NCBI RefSeq assembly: GCF_003112515.1
Contig: NZ_BEVZ01000008.1
Location: 62,001-126,000 of the forward strand
Direction of reading: 5' to 3'
Length of the DNA: 64,000 nt
DNA from: Streptomyces fragilis
GTDB taxonomy: Bacteria > Actinomycetota > Actinomycetes > Streptomycetales > Streptomycetaceae
Each line of letters starts with the position of its first letter. Positions within the stretch are counted from its first letter, which is position 1. The translations under genes and the position numbers were made by a program. The notes beneath the pieces are model-generated. The model searched no databases and was not told where the DNA came from. It worked only from the letters and a program-made list of their open reading frames with translations. Shown here one piece after another: positions 58,135 through 64,000 of this stretch.

Positions 58135-59062
58135 GGCGGAAGACCTCCGAGATGTGGTGCCGGCGCTGCTCCATGCGCACCAGTCCGAGTCCGAGCCCGG
58201 CGACGGTGTCGCGGACCAGGTCGTAGGTGTCGTCGCCGTCCGCGGTGAGGAGCAGGATGCGGCCCGCCCCAGGGAGGCCGGCGCCGCCGTCCTCGGTGCG
58301 CACGCCCCGTGCGTCCAGGGCCTTGCGGAGGGCCTCGATGCCGTTCGGGTGCTCGTCGCTGTCGGTGACCTCCACCGCGAGGACCGCGGTGGAGCGGGTG
58401 AAGTCGGTGGTCGAACTGGACTGCAGCAGCGAGCCGCCGTCGATCACGACGACGTGGTCGCAGGTGCGCTCCAGTTCCCCCAGCAGATGGGAGGTGACCA
58501 GCACCGATATGCCGAAGTCGGTATGGATCCGCCGGATCAGGCCCAGCATGTCGTCCCGGCCGGCCGGGTCGAGACCGTTGGTGGGCTCGTCGAGCAGCAC
58601 CAGGTCCGGGTCGTGGACCAGCGCCTGGGCGAGCTTGACCCGCTGCTTCATGCCGGTGGAGTAGCCGCCGATGGGCCGGTAGCGCTCCTCGTAGAGACCG
58701 ACGTGACGCAGGGTGTCGGCGGTCCGCTCACGGGCGGCGGCCGACGGCAGACCCGACATGCGCGCCATGTGGACGACGAACTCGGTGGCCGAGACGTCCG
58801 GGGGCAGGCAGTCGTGTTCCGGCATGTAGCCGACCCGGGCGCGGATGGCGGGGCCCTCGGCGCGGACGTCCATGCCCAGCACCTCGGCCCGTCCCTCCGA
58901 CGCGGGGGAGAGACCCAGCAGGATCTTGATCAGGGTCGATTTGCCGGCTCCGTTGGCGCCGACCAGGCCGGTCACCCCGGAACCGATGTCCAGGGTGAGC
59001 CGGTCGAGGGCGGTCACCCGGGGGAACCGCTTGCTCAGGCTTTCGGTCAGGATCACAGTCAC
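58121..59062 (-). CDS. ABC transporter ATP-binding protein
   Basis: A 313-residue ATPase, first gene of the ABC operon. Walker A GLVGANGAGKSTLIKILLG, signature YSTGMKQRVKLAQALVH, Walker B LVLLDEPTNGLDPAGR, H-loop VLVTSHLLGELE. The C-terminal 90 residues form the regulatory domain of NatA-type ATPases. GTG at 59062 chosen (CAGGGCC upstream); GTG at 59056 is an alternative. The operon order ATPase-permease-ATPase-permease suggests a heteromeric exporter with two distinct halves. Confidence 0.93.
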   Translation of the reverse strand: MTVILTESLSKRFPRVTALDRLTLDIGSGVTGLVGANGAGKSTLIKILLGLSPASEGRAEVLGMDVRAEGPAIRARVGYMPEHDCLPPDVSATEFVVHMARMSGLPSAAARERTADTLRHVGLYEERYRPIGGYSTGMKQRVKLAQALVHDPDLVLLDEPTNGLDPAGRDDMLGLIRRIHTDFGISVLVTSHLLGELERTCDHVVVIDGGSLLQSSSTTDFTRSTAVLAVEVTDSDEHPNGIEALRKALDARGVRTEDGGAGLPGAGRILLLTADGDDTYDLVRDTVAGLGLGLVRMEQRRHHISEVFRHDDR

Positions 59063-59277
59063 GGCCCTGACGGTAGGGGCGTGGGCATGGGCACGTCGTC
59101 CTCCCGTGGGGCGTGCCCGGCTCACCCTCAAGATGTAGGGGACGCGTAAGGGTCCACCCCGGAGCTGAGACGGGAGCCGGGCGACGGGTGAGCCGGAGGG
59201 GCTGTGCTGCAGGGGCCGTGGCCCGCCCTCGGGGGCCGGTGGCGTGGTGAGGTCGCGCCGTCCGTATCGCGGCGGAG

Positions 59278-59332
59278 TTGTCCACAGGCTGGTCCCCCAA
59301 TCCTGTGGAGAACCGTAATTCGCTGTGGATCA
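59278..59332. promoter_or_regulatory. Second, weaker DnaA-box cluster upstream of kptA
   Basis: TTGTCCACA at 59278-59286 (+) is perfect; TTCTCCACA (59304-59312, minus) and TGATCCACA (59324-59332, minus) each have one mismatch to the consensus. The cluster spans 55 bp, is AT-richer than the flanks, and ends 28 bp before the kptA start, in the divergent region with the ABC operon. Confidence 0.65.
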
Positions 59333-59360
59333 AACGCCCGATGCCTGAGACTTGGGCCAC

Positions 59361-59933
59361 ATGAACACCTCTCAGGAAAACGCCGGCATCGACGACCGGC
59401 GCATGGTGAAGGTCTCCAAATACCTCTCCCGGCACCTGCGCCATCAGCCCGACCGGATCGGCATCACCCTCGACCCCGGCGGCTGGGTGGAGATCGACGC
59501 CCTGCTGGCGGCGGCCGAGGCCCACGGCTTCCCCATCAGCCGGGCCGAGCTCGACCACGCGGTGGCGGCCAACGACAAGCGGCGCTTCGCCGTGGAGGGC
59601 ACCCGGATCCGTGCCAGTCAGGGCCACACCGTGGAGGTGGACCTCGGGCTGGAGGCGGCCGTACCACCGCCGTACCTCTACCACGGCACCGTCGCCCGGT
59701 CCCTGGAGGCGATCCGCACCGAAGGGCTGCGCCCCATGGCCCGCCATGACGTCCATCTCTCGGTGGACCGGGAGACCGCCACCCGGGTGGGCGCCCGCCG
59801 GGGCCGGCCTCTCGTGCTGACGGTCGACGCAGGGGCGATGCACCGGGACGGCCATGTCTTCCGGGTGAGCGCCAACGGCGTCTGGCTGACCCGCTCCGTC
59901 CCACCGGAGTACCTGCGGCTCCAGCAGGGGTGA
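59361..59933 (+). CDS. kptA: RNA 2'-phosphotransferase (Tpt1/KptA family)
   Basis: A 190-residue enzyme that removes an internal RNA 2'-phosphate by NAD+-dependent transfer. KptA features: SKYLSRHLRHQPDRIGITLD at the N-terminus (Arg-His-Arg phosphate site), the PPYLYHGTVARSLEAI region of the ADP-ribosyltransferase fold and HDVHLSVDRETATRVGARRG. Length is normal for bacterial KptA. Bacteria lack the tRNA-splicing pathway it serves in yeast, so its natural substrate here is unclear. ATG 59361; nothing suggests an operon with the LLM gene 51 bp on. Confidence 0.93.
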   Translation: MNTSQENAGIDDRRMVKVSKYLSRHLRHQPDRIGITLDPGGWVEIDALLAAAEAHGFPISRAELDHAVAANDKRRFAVEGTRIRASQGHTVEVDLGLEAAVPPPYLYHGTVARSLEAIRTEGLRPMARHDVHLSVDRETATRVGARRGRPLVLTVDAGAMHRDGHVFRVSANGVWLTRSVPPEYLRLQQG

Positions 59934-59949
59934 AGTGCGCAGGTGGGAT

Positions 59950-59963
59950 GTTTCACGTGAAAC
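59950..59963. promoter_or_regulatory. Intergenic parS site
   Basis: GTTTCACGTGAAAC, a second perfect 14-bp ParB-binding palindrome, sits in the 51-bp gap between kptA and the LLM gene, 9.7 kb from the first. With the preceding T it matches 15 of 16 consensus positions. Confidence 0.9.
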
Positions 59964-59984
59964 GCCCCGCCGTAGGCTCGCACC

Positions 59985-60887
59985 ATGAGCATGCGCCTGA
60001 GCACCGTGATCCTGCCGTACCGCCGCTGGCAGGAGGGTGGAAGAGCTTCCTGGGAACGCGCCGAGGAACTCGGTTTCTCCACCGCCTACACGTACGACCA
60101 CCTGTCCTGGCGCACCTTCCGGGACGGCCCGTGGTTCGGGGCCGTGCCCACGCTGACCGCCGCCGCCACCGCCACCTCGCGAATCCGTCTGGGCACCCTG
60201 GTCAGCTCGCCCAACTTCCGGCACCCGGTGACCCTGGCGAAGGAACTGATCTCCCTGGACGACATCTCCGGCGGCCGCATCACCCTGGGCATCGGCGCCG
60301 GAGGCACCGGCTTCGACGCCACCGCGCTGGGCCAGGACCCCTGGACGCCGCGGGAGCGGGCCGACCGGCTGGCCGAGTTCGTCCCGCTGCTGGACCGCCT
60401 GCTCACCCAGGACTCGGTCTCCTACACAGGTGACCACTACTCGGCGCACGAGGCCCGCAACATCCCGGGCTGCGTCCAGCGCCCCCGCCTGCCCTTCGCG
60501 GTGGCGGCCACCGGGCCGCGCGGGATGAAGCTGGCCGCGCGCCACGGCCAGGCCTGGGTGACCACGGGCGACCCGGCGATCTTCGAGACAGGCACTCCGG
60601 AGGACTCGGTGGCCGCCATCCGCCGTCAGACCGAACGGCTGGCGGACGCCTGTGCGGCAATCGGCCGGGACGTCACGGAGCTCGGCAAGGTACTGCTCAC
60701 CGGGTTCACCCCGGACCGCAACGCTCCCCTGGAGTCCGTCGACGCCTTCGTGGACTTCGCCGGCCGCCACGCCGAGCTGGGCTTCGACGAGCTGGTGATC
60801 CACATGCCGATCCCCGACTCGGAGTTCGACGTCGACGAGAAGACCTTCGAGCGCATCGCCACCGAGGCACCGGCGCAATTGAGCTGA
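59985..60887 (+). CDS. LLM-class flavin-dependent oxidoreductase
   Basis: A 300-residue luciferase-like monooxygenase. TIM-barrel signatures: FSTAYTYDHLSWRTFRDGPW, IRLGTLVSSPNFRHPVTLAK, LDDISGGRITLGIGAGGTGF, and VAATGPRGMKLAARHGQAWV. These enzymes use FMN or F420; the actinobacterial context favours F420 but this is not decided by the sequence. Substrate unknown. ATG at 59985; a parS lies in its leader. Confidence 0.9.
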   Translation: MSMRLSTVILPYRRWQEGGRASWERAEELGFSTAYTYDHLSWRTFRDGPWFGAVPTLTAAATATSRIRLGTLVSSPNFRHPVTLAKELISLDDISGGRITLGIGAGGTGFDATALGQDPWTPRERADRLAEFVPLLDRLLTQDSVSYTGDHYSAHEARNIPGCVQRPRLPFAVAATGPRGMKLAARHGQAWVTTGDPAIFETGTPEDSVAAIRRQTERLADACAAIGRDVTELGKVLLTGFTPDRNAPLESVDAFVDFAGRHAELGFDELVIHMPIPDSEFDVDEKTFERIATEAPAQLS

Positions 60888-61022
60888 CCGCGAGCCGCAG
60901 CCGCTGCTGCGACGCCCGGCCTACCCGACATATGCGGGGGAACCGATCATTCAGGGGTCGATTCTCACTCAAATGTGCGGGCACCCGCACGCACGTGCTG
61001 GCATATGCGCGAGAATGGCGGG

Positions 61023-61895
61023 GTGACCTCAGCTCTCGAAGCGCCCGCGACCCGGGCCCACGCTGCAGTTCCGCCCCGGCTGATCGCCACGGATCTCGAC
61101 GGCACGCTGCTGCGGGACGACAAGTCGGTGTCGCCCCGCACGGTGGCCGCGCTGGCGGCCGCAGAGGAGGCAGGTCTCGAGGTCTTCTTCGTGACCGGCC
61201 GGCCCGCTCGCTGGATGGAGGTCGTCGCCGACCACCTGCAGGGACACGGGCTGGCCATCTGCGGCAACGGGGCCGCCGTCGTCGACCTGCACGAGGGTCC
61301 GGGACGCCACCGCTTCGCCAAGGTCCGCGAGGTCGGCCACGCCAACGCCAGGGAGACCGTCCGGCTGCTGCGCGAGACGGTGCCGGGCACGCTCTTCGCC
61401 GTCGAGCAGACCTACGCCTTCCACCAGGAGCGCGCCTACCCGCGCATCTTCGTGGAGGAGCCCGACTCCTACGGGGATGCGGAGGAACTGCTGGCGCCCG
61501 GTGGTGTCACGGCCTCCCTGCCGGTGCTCAAGCTGCTGGCCTTCCACCACGATCTCGAGCCGGACGCCTTCCTCGGCCTGGCCCGCACCGCGCTCGGCGA
61601 GCGGGTCACGGTCACCCGCTCCAGCCCCAGCGCCCTGCTGGAGATCAGCGGTCCCGGCGTCTCCAAGGCCAGCACGCTCGCCCTGTGCTGTGCCGAGCGG
61701 GGCATCTCCCCCGAGGAGGTGGTCGCCTTCGGCGACATGCCCAACGACGTCGAGATGCTGACCTGGGCCGGACGGGCCTACGCCATGGGCAACGCCCACC
61801 CGGACGCGCTGCGCGCCGCCGGGCGGCAGACCGCGGGCAACAACGAGGACGGGGTCGCGCTGGTCATCGAGGAGATCCTCGCCACCCTGGCGTAG
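61023..61895 (+). CDS. HAD-superfamily Cof-like phosphatase
   Basis: A 290-residue HAD type IIB hydrolase, paralogue of 54018-54854. Motif I LIATDLDGTLLRDDKSVS, motif II FFVTGRPARW, motif III Lys in GPGVSKASTLALCC, motif IV FGDMPNDVEMLTW. GTG at 61023 chosen because it starts just before the conserved region; the ribosome binding site is weak. Upstream are two CATATGCG words and a GTGCGGG/CCCGCAC hairpin (60975-60990) in the leader. Convergent with the M23 gene. Confidence 0.92.
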   Translation: MTSALEAPATRAHAAVPPRLIATDLDGTLLRDDKSVSPRTVAALAAAEEAGLEVFFVTGRPARWMEVVADHLQGHGLAICGNGAAVVDLHEGPGRHRFAKVREVGHANARETVRLLRETVPGTLFAVEQTYAFHQERAYPRIFVEEPDSYGDAEELLAPGGVTASLPVLKLLAFHHDLEPDAFLGLARTALGERVTVTRSSPSALLEISGPGVSKASTLALCCAERGISPEEVVAFGDMPNDVEMLTWAGRAYAMGNAHPDALRAAGRQTAGNNEDGVALVIEEILATLA

Positions 61896-61989
61896 CGGGC
61901 CTGGCGTGGCCGGGCTGGCGTAGCCACCTGCTGTGGCCGCCCTGCTGCAGCCGCTGCCCCGCCGTCCTCCCTTGGGCCGCTGCCCCTCG

Positions 61990-62038
61990 GTCCACCCCTG
62001 CCGTGGCCGCTGCCCTGCCGTCCACCCCTGCCGTGGCC
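61990..62038. repeat. Two 19-bp direct repeats between HAD and M23 genes
   Basis: GTCCACCCCTGCCGTGGCC occurs at 61990-62008 and 62020-62038, a 30-bp period, within a Cys/Gly-like low-complexity stretch of the 161-bp convergent gap. Non-coding and without a clear terminator. Confidence 0.75.
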
Positions 62039-62056
62039 CGGGGTCCGGCGTGGGCC

Positions 62057-63121
62057 TCAGCCGAGCGGCACTCCGTGGGAGGCCAGCCAGGGGACGGGGT
62101 CGAGTGCCGATCCCGAGCGGGGCGTGACGCGCACCTCGAAGTGCAGGTGCGGCCCGGTGGAGTTGCCGCTGGTCCCCGACTGGGCGATCCACTGTCCGGC
62201 CGCCACCCGCTGCCCCTGGTCGACGGTGACCGCGGCCAGGTGCGCGTACTGGGTGAAGAACCCGCCGGGGTGCTCGAGCACCACCTCGATCCCGAAGGGG
62301 CCGCCGCAGGACACCCTGACCACCCGGCCCTCGCCCACCGCGCGGACCGGCGTGCCGATCGGCACCGCGAAGTCCTGCCCCGTGTGCCGGCTCGCCCACC
62401 GGACTCCTCCCTGGCCGAACCCGGCGGACAGCGCGTACTCCTCGACCGGCGCCACCCAGGTCCCCGGAGTCGGCGGGCCCGGCTGCTCCAGCCGCACCGG
62501 CCCCCGGCACGAGCCGGCGGCGACCGAGGCGTCCGCCCGGCTCTGCAGCAGTGCCTGCGCCTCCTCCAGGGTGCTCCGGATCCGCTGCCGCGTCCCGTCC
62601 AGTTCGGCCGAGTGCTTCTCCAGCCGACGCCGCCGTTCCTCTGCCTTCCGGCGCTCCTCGGCGAGTCGCCGCTCGGCCCGCCGGCTCCGGTCGATCACGT
62701 TCTGCAGGGCGAGGTCCGCGTTCCAGAGCGCCCGCTGACCGGCCATCAGTGACCGCGCGTCCCCGGAGAGCAGGATCTGCGCGGTGACCGGCAGGCCGCC
62801 GCCCGCCCGGTACTGGGCCCGGGCGTACCGGCCGACGTCCTCCCGGATCACCTGGGCCTCCTGGCGCTTGCGGGCCAGCAGCCGGTCCAGCTTCCCGGCC
62901 CGCGCCCGCTCCTGCACCAACCGGCGGGCGTCGGCCTCGTACCGGTCGGTGGCCCGGGCCGCCTCCCGGTGCAGCCGCGCCACCCGCGTACTGAGGCCGC
63001 CGTCGTCCGGTGGACCGGCGAGTCCCCTCCCTTCCTCGGCGGCGGCGCGTGGCACGGCCAGCGCGGCCAGGGTGCACAGCAGGACCGGAACCAGCGGGAG
63101 AGCGCGGCGAGGTGAGGGCAT
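62057..63121 (-). CDS. M23-family peptidoglycan endopeptidase
   Basis: A 354-residue secreted protein. Signal peptide (LPLVPVLLCTLAALAVPRAA, to about residue 28), a long coiled coil at about 45-210 (ARLHREAARATDRYEADARR; RRAERRLAEERRKAEERRRR), as in FtsEX-activated EnvC-type hydrolases, and a C-terminal LytM domain at 235-345 with zinc ligands His and Asp in SRHTGQDFAVPIGTPV and His-x-His in GPHLHFEVRVT. It should cut peptide cross-bridges in the wall. ATG at 63121 has no evident ribosome binding site. Convergent with the HAD gene. Confidence 0.9.
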   Translation of the reverse strand: MPSPRRALPLVPVLLCTLAALAVPRAAAEEGRGLAGPPDDGGLSTRVARLHREAARATDRYEADARRLVQERARAGKLDRLLARKRQEAQVIREDVGRYARAQYRAGGGLPVTAQILLSGDARSLMAGQRALWNADLALQNVIDRSRRAERRLAEERRKAEERRRRLEKHSAELDGTRQRIRSTLEEAQALLQSRADASVAAGSCRGPVRLEQPGPPTPGTWVAPVEEYALSAGFGQGGVRWASRHTGQDFAVPIGTPVRAVGEGRVVRVSCGGPFGIEVVLEHPGGFFTQYAHLAAVTVDQGQRVAAGQWIAQSGTSGNSTGPHLHFEVRVTPRSGSALDPVPWLASHGVPLG

Positions 63122-63338
63122 GTCAGCGATGCTGGCGGCGTCACCCGCACCTGGCCCGCCGGAGACGTACGGCCGGGGGAACCCGTACGGCACCCGGGGG
63201 AACCTCTGCGGCAGCCGGGGGACCTGCCCCGCGCGCCACCGGACCAGGGCCCTGAACCGCACGCCGCCGAACCGGGACTCCTGAACCGCACGCCGCCGGA
63301 CCAGGACCACCGAACCGCGCGCCGCCGAGGCCCGAGGG

Positions 63339-64000
63339 TCAGCCCGCCGCCCGGGCCAGGGTCCGAGGCGCCGGGCCGGCAGGACCCGCGGGCCGGGTGG
63401 TGAGGAGCGCCGCCTCCTCCTCACGCTCCACCATCCCGCGGAACGGGCCGGGGACCGCCGCGAGATCCGCGTACGTCCCCCGCTGCACCACCCGTCCACG
63501 GTCCAGGACCAGCACCTCGTCCACCGCCTCCAGGCCCGCGGTGCGGTGCGTGATGAGCACGGTGGACCGTCCCTCGGCGGCGGAGACCTCCGTGGCGGAC
63601 AGCAGGTCCGCGGTGAGGGCGTCGGCGGTCGGCAGGTCCAGGTGCTCGGTGGGCTCGTCCAGCACCAGGACGGGGAAGTCCGCCAGCAGCGCCCGCGCCA
63701 GGGCGAGCCGGCGGTGCTGGCCCCCGGAGAGCCGTGCGCCGTGCTCCCCGATCAGGGTGTCCAGGCCCTCGGGGAGGGCGCCCGCCCACTCCAGCAGCCC
63801 GACCCGGTCGAGCATCGCCCGGAGTTCCGTGTCGGTGGCGTCCTTCCGTCCGATCAGCAGGTTCTCCCGGACGCTGCTGTCGAAGAGGTGGGCGTCCTGG
63901 GCACAGAGCCCCACCGCCCGGCGCACCTGGTCGCCGTCCAGTTCGCGGATGTCGACCCCCGCGAGGGTGCAGGAACCCGCCTCGGGCTCGAGGAAGCGCA
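63339..64000 (-). CDS. cydCD: Thiol reductant ABC exporter, CydC/CydCD C-terminal part
   Basis: The C-terminal 220 residues of an ABC ATPase; the gene continues beyond the right edge. It starts within the nucleotide-binding domain (LEPEAGSCTLAGVDIRELDG) and includes the Q-loop region CAQDAHLFDSSVRENLLIGR typical of CydC, signature GARLSGGQHRRLALARALLA, Walker B FPVLVLDEPTEHLD and H-loop VLITHRTAGLEAVD. CydCD exports glutathione or cysteine and is needed for cytochrome bd assembly. In S. coelicolor the two halves are fused and follow cydAB; whether that holds here cannot be seen. Confidence 0.85.
   Translation of the reverse strand, partial: RFLEPEAGSCTLAGVDIRELDGDQVRRAVGLCAQDAHLFDSSVRENLLIGRKDATDTELRAMLDRVGLLEWAGALPEGLDTLIGEHGARLSGGQHRRLALARALLADFPVLVLDEPTEHLDLPTADALTADLLSATEVSAAEGRSTVLITHRTAGLEAVDEVLVLDRGRVVQRGTYADLAAVPGPFRGMVEREEEAALLTTRPAGPAGPAPRTLARAAG

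Overview
The window is a high-GC actinobacterial chromosome segment, almost certainly Streptomyces. Evidence: strong third-position GC, many GTG starts, SigB-type sigma factors with RsbW-like kinases, a subtilisin-inhibitor-like protein, a DtpA-type peroxidase in a copper operon, and a gene order that, from memory, follows the S. coelicolor core from upp (SCO4041) down to cydCD (SCO3947). Two perfect parS cores and two clusters of DnaA-type boxes place it in the central, oriC-flanking part of the chromosome. There is no phage, insertion sequence, CRISPR array or rRNA operon.

Layout. 1-8.3 kb: divergent oxidoreductase/XRE-cupin regulator pair, AraC-GyrI regulator, secreted FG-GAP protein, KhtTU-like K+/H+ antiporter pair, HhH-GPD repair protein, VapB-like small protein, LytR_C membrane protein. 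8.3-14.7 kb: upp, an Ala/Pro-rich protein, TadA and its companion protein, tRNA-Ser(CGA), two small proteins, and the SigF and SigN type sigma factors. 14.8-19.9 kb: MarR regulator, an MFS exporter fused to carboxypeptidase-regulatory-like repeats, a YceI protein with the same repeat, and a PPOX/F420-type protein. 20-24 kb: DUF2797 protein with a triplicated 3' end, a 3-hydroxyisobutyrate-dehydrogenase-like enzyme, tRNA-Arg(ACG), tRNA-Ser(GCT), SSI inhibitor. 24.3-31.7 kb: a giant degenerate PAS hybrid-kinase-like protein, acyl-CoA ligase, SigE-family sigma factor. 31.7-34.7 kb: a 29-bp tandem array, a 37-codon peptide gene with its own terminator, a berberine-bridge-type oxidase, tRNA-Ser(TGA). 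34.7-44.5 kb: HtrA-type protease, GDPD, two RsbW-like ATPases, DUF5926/SEC-C protein, PrimPol-type protein, SpoIIE-type phosphatase, aminopeptidase P. 44.7-51.3 kb: copper genes (YcnI, Sco, ECuC, CopCD, DtpA). 51.4-64 kb: pheA, DnaA-box cluster, serS, HAD hydrolase, a two-module ABC exporter whose last permease is broken by an in-frame TAG, second DnaA-box cluster, kptA, parS, LLM oxidoreductase, HAD hydrolase, M23 peptidase, and the 3' end of cydCD.

Functional links. TadA makes inosine-34 in tRNA-Arg(ACG), which is encoded 11 kb away. YcnI, Sco, ECuC, CopCD and DtpA form a plausible periplasmic copper-handling set. The SigB-type sigma factors, RsbW-like kinases and PP2C phosphatase could form partner-switching circuits. 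The most notable non-gene signals are the DnaA-box cluster in front of serS (a candidate DnaA-box trap), the two parS sites, the 29-bp tandem array, and the nonsense codon in the ABC permease. No clearly new multi-gene system is visible. The least explained coding element is the 37-residue peptide gene at 32469-32582.
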